From JALYGY01 sp963800975 (GTDB taxonomy: Bacteria; Actinomycetota; Rubrobacteria; Rubrobacterales; Rubrobacteraceae), in NCBI GenBank assembly GCA_963800975.1, contig CAWDDB010000001.1:1-9400 (forward strand): a stretch of 9,400 nucleotides of DNA. Reading direction: 5' to 3'. Positions 1 to 6,941 of this stretch are shown piece by piece. The position numbers and the translations under genes were made by a program. The number at the start of each line of letters is the position of its first letter. The first letter of the stretch is position 1. The notes under the pieces were generated by a model that ran no database searches, was not told the origin of the DNA, and saw only the letters and a program-made list of their open reading frames with translations.

Positions 1-202
1 TCGGAAATTCGGATGTGAAATCTTGCATGAAAACCTTCCGAGCATTTTCACCAGGAGGCACTACTTTCGCAGCCTCGACGACGCGACGCTCTGCGACCAA
101 CGGGCGGCTCGGGGTCGCCAGCGTACCCCGCGGAGGTGCGGCTGGCGTCGCCCGGTTAGCGGCCGCTGTTTGTAAGAGCGCGCCGGGGGGTAGGGGAGGA
201 GC

Positions 203-1105
203 GTGGCCGACGAGACTCTGCGCGGGGTGGGGTTAGCTCACCGCTACGCCGACCTCGGAGACATGAGGCTTCACTACGTAGAGGCGGGCGAGGGACCGCT
301 CGTGTTGCTGCTGCACGGCTTCCCGCAATTCTGGTACCAGTGGAGGCACCAGGTCCCGGCGCTGGTCGAGGCCGGCTTCCGGGTTGTGGCCCCGGACATG
401 CGCGGCTACAACCTCTCGGACAAACCGCCCGGAGTGCGAGCATACCGCGTCGAGCTGCTGGCGCGCGACGTGGAGCATCTGATACTGGCCTGCGGGGAAC
501 GGACGGCCGACGTGGTCGGGCACGATTGGGGCGCTATAGCCGCCTGGGTCGCGGCCATGCGCTACCCCGGGCGCGTCGGAAAGCTCGCGATCCTCAACGT
601 CCCTCACCCGGCTCGCCTCCTGGATGGGCTACTGAGCCCGATGCAGCTGCTGAGGAGCTCTTACGCGTTCTTTTTCCAGATCCCGCGGTTGCCGGAGGGG
701 GTTATCCGAGCGGGTGACTTCGCCCTCCTGCGCTCCGTTTTCCGCAGAGACCCGGTACGGCCGGGGGCCTTGACCGCCGAGGACGTAGAGCGGTACGTAG
801 AGGCTATCGCGCGGCCGGGGGCACTCACCGCATCCCTCAACTACTACCGTGCCCTCCTCAGGTATCCGACGCAGACGCGGGCGCTGCTGCAAAGGGTAGA
901 GGCTCCGGTGCTCATAATCTGGGGCGAGAGGGACCGGTTCTTGAGCCGGAGGCTAGCTGAGCCTCCGCGACTCTGGGTACCGGACCTCATGGGCGTGAAG
1001 CGCCTGCCGGACGCGAGCCACTGGGTCGCGGAAGACCGCCCCTTGGAGGTGAACACTCTCCTCCTCGGCTTCCTGTGCTCCCCGTTTATCACCTCCTCGC
1101 GTTGA
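203..1105 (+). CDS. Epoxide hydrolase, alpha/beta-hydrolase fold
   Basis: A 300-residue cytoplasmic enzyme predicted to hydrolyse epoxides to vicinal diols. Seen in the sequence: the oxyanion-hole motif HGFPQFWYQW at residues 38-47; the nucleophile elbow GHDWGA with Asp108; a charge-relay acid Asp244 in GERD; the catalytic His273 in ASHWV; and the NYYRA motif at 213-217, whose tyrosine polarises the epoxide ring in soluble epoxide hydrolases. Aspartate at the elbow plus the cap tyrosine favour an epoxide hydrolase over an esterase; a haloacid dehalogenase of the same fold is the main alternative. The length is normal and the frame clean. The GTG start at 203 is chosen because GGGGAGGA lies directly before it; Met21 would remove the first strand. 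The gene stands alone and faces the methyltransferase gene at 1338-2171. Confidence 0.93.
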   Translation: MADETLRGVGLAHRYADLGDMRLHYVEAGEGPLVLLLHGFPQFWYQWRHQVPALVEAGFRVVAPDMRGYNLSDKPPGVRAYRVELLARDVEHLILACGERTADVVGHDWGAIAAWVAAMRYPGRVGKLAILNVPHPARLLDGLLSPMQLLRSSYAFFFQIPRLPEGVIRAGDFALLRSVFRRDPVRPGALTAEDVERYVEAIARPGALTASLNYYRALLRYPTQTRALLQRVEAPVLIIWGERDRFLSRRLAEPPRLWVPDLMGVKRLPDASHWVAEDRPLEVNTLLLGFLCSPFITSSR

Positions 1106-1203
1106 CCGCGTCGGGTCCCACGTTCCTCCACCGCTGGATGTCACGATCGCCAGATCACCACTCGGTAGGCGGCCCGTGTCCCGCGATGTCGACGTTCATA
1201 CGC

Positions 1204-1223
1204 AGGACGCTTACTAACGTCCT
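1204..1223. terminator. Small hairpin in the convergent gap
   Basis: AGGACG pairs with CGTCCT around an 8-base loop, about 100 bases after the epoxide hydrolase stop and inside the gap between two convergent genes. There is no T-run, so a terminator role is only a possibility suggested by position. Confidence 0.25.
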
Positions 1224-1337
1224 CCTTCAGCTCAGGGCAGGCCGCGATTGCCTTCTTGACCTGGGCGACGGGGCGACTCCAACGAATGACGCCTTTGGAT
1301 AAAGCTGCGGGAGACCGGATAAGCCCATCGTACGTGC

Positions 1338-2171
1338 CTAGCCTCTTGGCCGCCCGGGGACCAGAAACGGCACCGTCCTCCGGTAGCGCTCGTAGGCGGC
1401 GCCGTAGGCCGCCCGAAGCCTGTGCTCCTCGTGCAAAGAACCCAACACCACGTAGAGGCCCACGAGCGCCAACAAGACGGCGCGGTTCGCCGTCACGCGG
1501 GGCATAAACAGGAAGAACCCCAGGGCGCCGAGGTTGCCAGGGTGGCGGCTGAAGCGGAACGCGCCAGCCTTCACCACCTCCTCGTCGGAGCCTAGCGGAG
1601 GTCCTTGTGCCTCAGGCGCGGGACGCACGTCCCTTCCCGCAAGGAGATCCTGTAGCGGAGTTAGTCCGGCGAAACGCAATGTACCCATGACCCGCACGCC
1701 GGAGAGCAAGACGCCCAAAGAGGCAACCTGGCCCGCCCGGAAGAGCCAGGAGTAGGGAGGCCTCACGCGGTAGAGCTCCCGGTCGGGCAGCCGCGAGAAC
1801 CGCAGCGCCGCCCACACGAGCGACGCGACCGACTGGGCGTTGAAGGCGAAGCGGTACAGGCCGTCTCGGTAGCGCGGCCCCGCGATTCGGCGAGCCAGAC
1901 CTTTGGCCCGATTGGAGGCGAGCGCGCTGTGCACGAGCGCCCAGAGCGCGCATAGGCACGCGACGCGTAGCGGGGCGAAGCCTTTGTCGGCAACGCCGAT
2001 GCCCCCGGAGTCCCGCAACCATCGGTGCTGCCTCGAGACCCGAGACCTCCCTTCGCTACGGATGCGATTCCGAGCCGTTCGTGCCATCCTCGGTTCCTGA
2101 CGTCGCCATAGGTCCATAAGCCGTGAGAGCAGACCGCGTGGGCTTCTCATTCGTTCGACGATGTGTCTCAT
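1338..2171 (-). CDS. NnrU / isoprenylcysteine methyltransferase-like membrane protein
   Basis: An integral membrane protein of the NnrU/ICMT-like methyltransferase superfamily. Seen: hydrophobic segments near residues 66-83, 112-126, 142-158, 213-226 and 230-246; the FSRHPGN motif at 208-213; and the C-terminal HEEHRLRAAYGAAYERY...VPFLVP pattern at 247-272, which in this superfamily forms the S-adenosylmethionine site. The early ALVHSALASNRAK stretch (78-90) matches the N-terminal style of NnrU-type proteins. The substrate cannot be deduced. Residues 1-60 are basic, lack a membrane segment and exceed the usual family length, so the start may be internal: Met29 (base 2087) has CAGGAA and CGAGG upstream, while the first ATG has only a G-run. 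The frame is intact. It is convergent with the epoxide hydrolase and has no close partner upstream. Confidence 0.85.
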   Translation of the reverse strand: MRHIVERMRSPRGLLSRLMDLWRRQEPRMARTARNRIRSEGRSRVSRQHRWLRDSGGIGVADKGFAPLRVACLCALWALVHSALASNRAKGLARRIAGPRYRDGLYRFAFNAQSVASLVWAALRFSRLPDRELYRVRPPYSWLFRAGQVASLGVLLSGVRVMGTLRFAGLTPLQDLLAGRDVRPAPEAQGPPLGSDEEVVKAGAFRFSRHPGNLGALGFFLFMPRVTANRAVLLALVGLYVVLGSLHEEHRLRAAYGAAYERYRRTVPFLVPGRPRG

Positions 2172-2660
2172 CCCCCGAAACCATCCCGATCAAACCGCGT
2201 CCCGCGATGGCCGTGTCCGCGTCCGTCTCCACGGCGCGAGCGGCCGTGCGCCTACGTTCCAAGGCCCACGCCTATCCGTTTCGTCCATTGGGGGAGGGTG
2301 CGAAAAGTGCCCATGCCCGGGCTGCTTCCCTTCGGGAGGGATACGAGGGCAGCGTAGGCGCCGCAGCCCAAACAGGAAACCATCCCGACGAACTTGGCCC
2401 AACACCGCTTCTTCGAAGTTCATGCCCAGAATGCCGCATATGGGGGCCTGGATAGTTCGTGGCGATCTTCCGGTAAGCCAATCGCACCAACCCCGTGAGC
2501 AGCAAGTTGTGCGCTGCATAAAGACGTTGATCCGAGATGGATGCGACCAGGGCGCCATTGACGCCACTCCGACACCCCCGGGAGCGCGATACGGTGCGGC
2601 GAACTGCAACCCGGCCTACTTACTGCCCTTGGGCCTGCCGGGATGGCGCCGAGTCCATCT
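2172..2660. other. Gap of about 490 bp with no identifiable gene
   Basis: No ORF here has a good ribosome binding site or a recognisable family. On the minus strand, one frame around 2415-2560 reads like real protein (contains DQRLYAAHNLLLTGLVRLAY) and another around 2330-2440 contains GMNFEEAVLGQVRRDGFLF. Together they could be a frameshifted relic, but I do not recognise it. The long overlapping plus-strand ORFs are rich in Arg, Pro and Ser and look like shadows. Confidence 0.4.
2610..2642 (-). terminator. Possible terminator after the RibD-like reductase
   Basis: CCCGGC at 2610-2615 pairs with GCCGGG at 2637-2642, with a nested GCCC/GGGC pair inside, starting about 19 bases after the reductase stop. 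The stem is short and no T-run follows, so support is mostly positional. Confidence 0.3.
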
Positions 2661-3209
2661 TCACAGGGTATCCGCAACGCGGTATTTGCTTTGCACGAAG
2701 CCGTTCTCGAAATGCCGGGTCGCGGTGTGCGCGAGCCTGACGTCGTGGTCGAGCGGCCCGAAGAGCGGCACGCCGGTGCCGATCAGGATAGGAACCCTGG
2801 TGATGGTCAGCTCGTCGATGAGTCCCGCCTTCAGGAAGCCTTGGATGGTCTTGCCCCCGTCGACGTAGAGGTGGCTCGCTCCACGTGCCTCCAGCCGTTC
2901 GACGAGGCGCTGTGGCGGCAGCGAGAGCCATTCGACGTCGTCTGCGAGGTGCGGCGGGATCGCGGCGGTCCTGCTACTTAGCACGACGACCCTCTTGCCG
3001 CCGTACGGCCACTCATCGAAAGTCGACACGAGCTCGAAGGTGTTTCGGCCCAAGACGACGGTGTCCACCGTGTCCATGAACTCCTCGTAGCCGTAATCCT
3101 GCCCGGTCGGCGCGTCCTCCGCGCCGGTCAACCAGTCGAGGTCGCCGTTCGCCCTGGCGATGAATCCGTCGAGGCTGGTCGCGATGAACACGGACGCCTT
3201 GATACTCAC
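2661..3209 (-). CDS. RibD C-terminal-like / dihydrofolate reductase family protein
   Basis: A 182-residue cytoplasmic protein of the DHFR-fold family related to the RibD reductase domain, probably an NAD(P)H-dependent reductase of unknown substrate. Seen: SVFIATSLDGFIAR at residues 6-19 (the family's first strand and ligand loop), DTVVLGRNTFE at 49-59, the nucleotide-site stretch HLYVDGGKTIQGFLKAGLID at 113-132, and ITRVPILIGTGVPLFG at 136-151. These stand-alone proteins are usually 180-200 residues, so it looks complete. The GTG start at 3209 is chosen over the upstream-extended frame because CGGAGGGA lies about 9 bases before it and the conserved domain begins at once; the 93 extra upstream residues have non-coding composition. 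It is not trimethoprim-type FolA by its motifs. Confidence 0.9.
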   Translation of the reverse strand: MSIKASVFIATSLDGFIARANGDLDWLTGAEDAPTGQDYGYEEFMDTVDTVVLGRNTFELVSTFDEWPYGGKRVVVLSSRTAAIPPHLADDVEWLSLPPQRLVERLEARGASHLYVDGGKTIQGFLKAGLIDELTITRVPILIGTGVPLFGPLDHDVRLAHTATRHFENGFVQSKYRVADTL

Positions 3210-3232
3210 AAGCAGATCCCTCCGGAGCTTTC

Positions 3233-3245
3233 GTTTGTCACAAAC
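3233..3245. promoter_or_regulatory. Short palindrome upstream of the reductase
   Basis: GTTTG-TCA-CAAAC is a perfect 5-bp inverted repeat ending 24 bases upstream of the reductase GTG start. It could be an operator half-site pair. It is short enough to be chance. Confidence 0.2.
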
Positions 3246-3460
3246 CGCCAAGATAGATGTTCCCACGGACCCTTCGCAAGTACCGGACCACCGCACGGAG
3301 GCCTCAGAATCCGAAGAACCGCCGGGGATCTCCTCCTGCGTGACCCTGCGGTCTCGCGCAGCAGCTTGAGACGCCCCAAACGACGAAGCAGAGCCTTCCC
3401 CGGGTGCCGCTTTCTTGCTTGGAGACCCACCTTTGGCCGTGCCAGAAGCATACCGGCGAC

Positions 3461-3479
3461 GTCCGGTTGGTCTCCGGAC
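3461..3479 (-). terminator. Small hairpin after the small-protein relic
   Basis: GTCCGG and CCGGAC pair perfectly around a 7-base loop, 29 bases beyond the relic's stop codon on the minus strand. There is no T-run. Confidence 0.3.
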
Positions 3480-3507
3480 ACGAGGCACGGATCGAAAGAC
3501 GGGCGGT

Positions 3508-3617
3508 TCAATCCTTGGCCGAAATCACAGAATGCTCCACCTCGTGAACGGTCCTCGTCCCGCATCATGCGCGCGACGCTTTGCATCGCCTGTTTGTCCC
3601 AGGCTTCAAAGCACTTT
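3508..3617 (-). pseudogene. C-terminal relic of a small protein, perhaps DUF4242-like
   Basis: On the minus strand below the DoxX terminator, one frame reads KCFEAWDKQAMQSVARMMRD and continues, after a shift of one base near 3555, into TVHEVEHSVISAKD followed by a TGA at 3510-3508. The order (a Cys/Phe-Glu-Ala strand, a helix starting DKQAMQ, then VHEVEHSVISA) resembles the end of small DUF4242 or nickel-binding-type proteins. That family call is from memory and weak. The N-terminal half is missing: only a GAAAGGAG sequence lies upstream, with no suitable start. As read it cannot make a full protein. Confidence 0.35.
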
Positions 3618-3658
3618 CTCCTTTCGCGGGTATGGGGCGAGGCTGGTCCGCATCAGAC

Positions 3659-3689
3659 GGACGGACGGGCCACGCAGTCCCGTCCGTCC
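3659..3689 (-). terminator. Strong hairpin downstream of the DoxX gene
   Basis: An 11-bp perfect stem, GGACGGACGGG (3659-3669) with CCCGTCCGTCC (3679-3689), encloses a 9-base loop and begins 16 bases after the DoxX stop. There is no T-tract on either side; hairpins without a U-tract are common at actinobacterial gene ends, so a terminator is the likeliest reading. Confidence 0.6.
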
Positions 3690-3705
3690 ATGGGGTCGAT
3701 GCCGT

Positions 3706-4230
3706 TCACGAGGTGGCGCGCTCGCGCTTCTCGCTAGCTTGCCCGACGACTGGATCCTTCGCGCGTGGTGACTCAACTGCCGTGGGGTGCGCTTTGATCG
3801 AAGTCCACCAGACCATCCCGATGAAGAAGAGCTGGATCGGCGTCCGCAGCCACAGCGGGGTGGGCGCCTCACCACGGAACGGTACCTCGTTGAGCGCGGC
3901 GTAGACGTTGCCGGGGAACATCGCGACCAAAAGGAGCGCCAGGCAGATGCCCGCGAGCCTCCGAGTCCGGGGGACGAGCAGACCGACCGCGCCCAAGATC
4001 TGCAGCGCTCCCGTGAGGTGGATGACCCAGACCTTCATCGGCATGAAGCCGGGGAGCATCGCCGCGTAGTCGTGCTTCATGTCGCTGAAGTGCGTGATTC
4101 CGGTGAACAGGAACATGATCGCCACCGCCAGGAGACCGGCCTCCCTCCAGGAGGAGAGTCTCCGTACCCCGAGAGAGCCGACCGCCCTCAAGACGAGAAA
4201 CGAAACCACGAGGATGAATAGGGGTGCCAT
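3706..4230 (-). CDS. DoxX-family membrane protein
   Basis: A 174-residue integral membrane protein of the DoxX/DoxX-like family. Seen: hydrophobic segments at about 4-18, 31-47, 68-86, 91-108 and 131-147; FTGITHFSDMKHDYAAMLP (42-60) between the second and third segments; and the signature NVYAALNEVPFRG...TPLWLRTPIQLFFIGMVWW at 108-142. The family is linked to respiratory or redox functions (the founding DoxD/DoxX belong to thiosulfate:quinone oxidoreductase), but most bacterial members have no known activity, so no specific function is assigned. The 28-residue hydrophilic tail is longer than needed for the fold. The ATG start has an excellent AAAGGAGG six bases upstream. The frame is clean, unlike the neighbouring oxidase. 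A strong hairpin follows the stop. Confidence 0.9.
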   Translation of the reverse strand: MAPLFILVVSFLVLRAVGSLGVRRLSSWREAGLLAVAIMFLFTGITHFSDMKHDYAAMLPGFMPMKVWVIHLTGALQILGAVGLLVPRTRRLAGICLALLLVAMFPGNVYAALNEVPFRGEAPTPLWLRTPIQLFFIGMVWWTSIKAHPTAVESPRAKDPVVGQASEKRERATS

Positions 4231-4382
4231 ACGTGTCCTCCTTTCTGCGAGGACGGAGTTTACCGCCCTCCGCCCACACCGCGACCTTCGGTGGGTCGCT
4301 TCCTTTACGTCGCGCTTCTTGCCGCCTAGCGAACCACGACCGTTGGCCGGGGCCTAGGCTCGCGCTCCTGCTTGTCGTGTCT

Positions 4383-4483
4383 CCACCTCCTTAGCTCTTC
4401 CGCCCGAAGCCGATCTTTCGTTCCTGTTCGTAGCCTGCGCCCCGGCGCAGCCGTAAACCATCCGCACTACTCCCGCACTACTC
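4383..4483 (-). repeat. Leader copy 1: 11-bp direct repeats plus conserved segment
   Basis: Read on the minus strand this has two exact tandem 11-mers (GAGTAGTGCGG, at 4483-4473 and 4472-4462), a partly conserved spacer containing GGTTTACGG, then AAGATCGGCTTCGGGCG and a ribosome binding site AAGGAGG. The same layout occurs at 7655-7758 with diverged spacing sequence. Here no start codon follows the AAGGAGG at a usable distance (GAGACACGACAAG instead), so the copy looks orphaned. Helically phased direct repeats upstream of a gene are typical of OmpR/PhoB-type response-regulator sites; that role is inferred. Confidence 0.6.
4435..4450. repeat. Inverted repeat inside leader copy 1
   Basis: CTGCGC and GCGCAG pair around a 4-base loop (CCCG). 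The matching place in the other leader copy, near 7700-7720, does not keep the pairing, which argues against a conserved RNA structure. Confidence 0.3.
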
Positions 4484-4499
4484 CCGCAGTCGCTGACTT

Positions 4500-4696
4500 C
4501 GGCCGGCTCGGCTCGGGCGGATGGCGCACGCCACCCAGCGACACGAGCGAGAGAACCAGGGCTCCCAGCTCGTCAAGTCGCCTGGCGAAGACCGGCATGA
4601 CGATGCCGTAGCCGGTCATCATCAGCCCGACGCTGGCGGCGAGGAGCATCACGATCCGCGTGCTCGCCGATCTGTGGGAACCGGTGTAGAGCTCAT
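4500..4696 (-). pseudogene. N-terminal stub of an MFS transporter
   Basis: An ATG at 4696 (or the GTG just before it) follows AAGGAGA and starts MSSTPVPTDRRA. After a one-base shift near 4660 the frame continues STRIVMLLAASVGLMMTGYG then IVMPVFARRLDELGA. This is the typical first transmembrane helix and periplasmic loop of a major facilitator superfamily exporter. After that the similarity stops and the frame runs into leader copy 1. Normal MFS proteins have about 400 residues and 12 helices; only about 45 residues remain. It starts 18 bases after the multicopper oxidase stop, so the two were probably co-transcribed. The substrate is unknown. Confidence 0.6.
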
Positions 4697-4714
4697 CACG
4701 ATATCTCCTTCCTG

Positions 4715-5335
4715 CTACTCTGGATGGTTGCCGGTCGCGTCGCCGGCTTCAAACGGCGTCGAGACGCCCTCGTAGACCAGGTGCATCATCATGCCCTCGG
4801 CGGCGTGGTCCAGGACGTGGCAGTGGTCCATCCAGATGCCGGGATTGTCGGCCTTGAAGGCGACCTCGTAGCTCTCCCCGGGCTCGACGTTGAGCGTGTC
4901 CGCCAGCCACCGGCTCCCGGTGACGGGCCGCCCGTTGCGGCTTAGCACGAAGACGTGGTGGCCGTGCAGGTGCATGGGGTGTTCCATAAGGCTGCGGTTC
5001 ACCAAGGTGACCTTTACCAGGTCGCCCTCGCGCACCATGAGCGTCGGGGTGTCGGGGAACACTTCGCCGTTGGTGGCCCACAGAGGCCGGAACCTCCCGT
5101 CGTAGAAGCCGGGAACGGTGTCGAAGATCTGGACGAACTCTCTGTCGAAGTCGCTTTCCCTTCCGAAGGGTGCGGGCTCCGGACCGCCGTACTGCGTGGG
5201 GTCGAACCTGGGGCCGTCGGTGATCGGGGATACCTCCCCGGTGCCGTCGTTGCTCAGCAGGAGACCGGCTTCGGGGTTGGGCTTGCTCACGTTTACGTCA
5301 TAGGGGATGGCGAGCCGGACGGGATCATCCGGCAT
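4715..5335 (-). CDS. Multicopper oxidase fragment: C-terminal cupredoxin domain
   Basis: The open 206-residue piece carrying the last copper domain. EHPMHLHGHHVFVL (118-131) supplies trinuclear and type-1 histidines, and HCHVLDHAAEGMM (171-183) supplies the type-1 cysteine, flanking histidines and axial methionine. The ATG at 5335 is not a real start: the residues just before it in another frame (GGRYDV, then EFTM) continue the family sequence, and inserting one base near 5343 would restore it. As a separate protein it would lack half the trinuclear ligands and be inactive. Confidence 0.7.
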   Translation of the reverse strand: MPDDPVRLAIPYDVNVSKPNPEAGLLLSNDGTGEVSPITDGPRFDPTQYGGPEPAPFGRESDFDREFVQIFDTVPGFYDGRFRPLWATNGEVFPDTPTLMVREGDLVKVTLVNRSLMEHPMHLHGHHVFVLSRNGRPVTGSRWLADTLNVEPGESYEVAFKADNPGIWMDHCHVLDHAAEGMMMHLVYEGVSTPFEAGDATGNHPE

Positions 5336-5436
5336 GGTGAACTCACGTCGTAGCGCCCGCCCGCCGCCAACTCCATTCGGACGTCGTTGAGGCGCGTGGG
5401 GTCGGCTACGCTTCCGCCCCGTCGATCGCCGTCACC

Positions 5437-5934
5437 CTAAACGGCGCGCCGGTCAGGGTGAAGGTCATGTTGTAGCCGCCGGTGTTGATCAGGCGCAGGC
5501 GAACTGCCGTGCCGGGCTACGGCCCTCCGCTTGAGCGTGTCGTGGTTCCCAAGACTGGTGACCATCGCATAGGAGAGGCTGCCGGTGCCGACCACCCCGT
5601 CGCCCTCGCGCTCGAACCACGTGTGCGCCGGCACAGTGATGTCCAGCATATCCTCGGGCACGGACTCCCGCGGCTCCACGACGAAGGCACCGAAGAGGCC
5701 CTTGCGCACCTGTAGGGAGGACACCTGGTGGGAGTGGTACCAGTACGTGCCCGCCTGCTCCGCCCGGAAGCGGTAGGTGTGGCGCCCGCCGGGCTCGACG
5801 GCGTCCTGGGTGAGGCCGGCAACGCCGTCCTCGGCGTTGGGTACGTCCACGCCGTGCCAGTGGACGGTAACTCCCGACTCGATGTCCTCGTTAATGAGGG
5901 TGACCTCGACCAGGTCGCCCTGCTTGACCCGCAA
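5437..5934 (-). CDS. Multicopper oxidase fragment: N-terminal cupredoxin domain
   Basis: The open 165-residue piece with the first copper domain. VHWHGVDVPNAEDGVAGLTQ (24-43) and GTYWYHSHQ (62-70) give the first trinuclear-cluster histidines. Family-like sequence ends at about residue 136 (HDTLKRR). The remaining residues are out-of-frame: in another frame the same DNA reads PGTAVRLRLINTGGYNMTF, the expected continuation into domain 2. The apparent start is an internal TTG, since WTFDGRAPGPELRVKQGD in this frame belongs upstream. Confidence 0.65.
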   Translation of the reverse strand: MRVKQGDLVEVTLINEDIESGVTVHWHGVDVPNAEDGVAGLTQDAVEPGGRHTYRFRAEQAGTYWYHSHQVSSLQVRKGLFGAFVVEPRESVPEDMLDITVPAHTWFEREGDGVVGTGSLSYAMVTSLGNHDTLKRRAVARHGSSPAPDQHRRLQHDLHPDRRAV

Positions 5935-6649
5935 CTCGGGGCCGGGGGCCCTGCCGTCGAACGTCCAGTGCTTCGACGGTCTTGCCGGAACTCAGTCTTA
6001 TCCTGTCCTTCTGCGCGGTGAGGGTGAACCGGCGATCGGGATCTCCTGTGTCCTCTTCCTGCAGAGCTGTCACGCTCGTCGCCTGCCCGCTGCCGTGGCT
6101 ATGCCCATCGTGGCCATGGCCGTGTTGATGAGAGTGGCCGCGAGCAAACTCGGCGTCCCCTCCGTGCGAGTGAGCGGTGTCATGAGCGGTGCCGTGAGCG
6201 GTGCCGTGTTCGATCTCGGCACCGCCTCCGTAGTCGGCGTTCTCGTGAGACATCATGCCGAAGCGGTCCGGCAGCACGCTCGTCTGCATGGAGTACGCGG
6301 ACCAGGCCGTGATCCCCACGCCGAGCGCGAGCACGAAGGCAGACGTCCGCGCGAGACGCATCCCGAGACCACCGCCCAAGCTTGCCTCGGGTTGGCTCAT
6401 CGACAGGCAGCGGCGCCGCTGGCGAACCCACAACGCGACCGTGCCGGCGGCGAAGATCGCCGCGAGAACGAGGCTCGGGCGCAGCACGTCCGGGCCCGAA
6501 GGAAATAGCGTGGCGTACGCGCCGAGGGTTGCGCCGAGCGCCGTTGACCGGATGGGGACCGCGAGGGCTGGGGCGGACGCCGCTGCTCTTTGTGTCGCAT
6601 CCACCTTCGCCCGCCGCTCCGTGGCCGTCCCGCGCGCGATTCTCCACAA
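5891..6649 (-). CDS. Multicopper oxidase fragment: membrane helices and His-rich linker
   Basis: An open piece of 252 residues. It starts at an internal codon inside the membrane region, shows two or three helices (about 38-52, 58-75 and 98-114), then SMQTSVLPDRFGMMSHENAD, then a linker with repeated (G/D)TAH units and a cluster of His-Gly-His pairs ending near residue 194. The His cluster probably binds metal and may pass copper to the oxidase sites. RFTLTAQKDRIRLSSGKTVEA (214-234) leads into the first cupredoxin strand, after which the frame breaks near 5970. The last 20 residues are out-of-frame. Confidence 0.65.
   Translation of the reverse strand: MWRIARGTATERRAKVDATQRAAASAPALAVPIRSTALGATLGAYATLFPSGPDVLRPSLVLAAIFAAGTVALWVRQRRRCLSMSQPEASLGGGLGMRLARTSAFVLALGVGITAWSAYSMQTSVLPDRFGMMSHENADYGGGAEIEHGTAHGTAHDTAHSHGGDAEFARGHSHQHGHGHDGHSHGSGQATSVTALQEEDTGDPDRRFTLTAQKDRIRLSSGKTVEALDVRRQGPRPRVAGQAGRPGRGHPH
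6171..6206. repeat. Three tandem 12-bp units coding (G/D)TAH
   Basis: TGAGCGGTGTCA, TGAGCGGTGCCG and TGAGCGGTGCCG follow one another. In the oxidase frame on the minus strand they give the repeat GTAHGTAHDTAH, placing a histidine every four residues. This looks like a slippage-expanded metal-binding repeat. Confidence 0.8.
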
Positions 6650-6941
6650 TCGCGGGAGCGGACCACACCGAGTGTGCGGCCGCCGGCGAAACGATCAGTG
6701 GCAGGCTCACGATTACCCGGTCGCGCGCGAACAGCCAGCCGTACGAACAAAATTGCTGGATGGTGACCAACTTCGCCGCCACGAGCAGCAAGGCAAGCCC
6801 CAGGATCGTGAGGGTGATCCTGGCGCGAACGAGCAGCCGACCCGTGTGCGGCAAAAAGCCAGGCGACCGGCGAGATAGCCTGCGAGCCCCCATGCGACGG
6901 GAAGCAGGAGCGCGGTGAGGATATCGATACCGAGAATCTGC

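Noticed and set aside
15..202. Short plus-strand ORF before the epoxide hydrolase
   Set aside because: No usable start signal, composition not protein-like, and it overlaps the start of the hydrolase gene. I see nothing else supportable in 1-202.
2177..2396. GAAACCATCCCGA occurring twice (2177 and 2382)
   Set aside because: A 13-base match in a window this size can occur by chance, and the flanks do not match.
2123..2868. Long plus-strand ORFs
   Set aside because: Arg/Pro/Ser-rich shadows with no ribosome binding site, overlapping the real reductase gene and the gap.
3210..3488. N-terminal extension of the reductase ORF
   Set aside because: The extra 93 residues are low-complexity and lack family similarity, while the GTG at 3209 has a good ribosome binding site at the domain boundary.
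3500..3515. GGTTCAATCC resembling a tRNA T-loop
   Set aside because: The flanking bases do not form a T-stem and there is no acceptor, D or anticodon arm around it.
3787..4221. A 144-residue plus-strand ORF over the DoxX gene
   Set aside because: Antisense shadow; the minus-strand DoxX protein has clear family motifs and a strong ribosome binding site.
5777..6508. A 243-residue plus-strand ORF over the oxidase
   Set aside because: Antisense to the copper-ligand and His-rich coding segments; no family resemblance.
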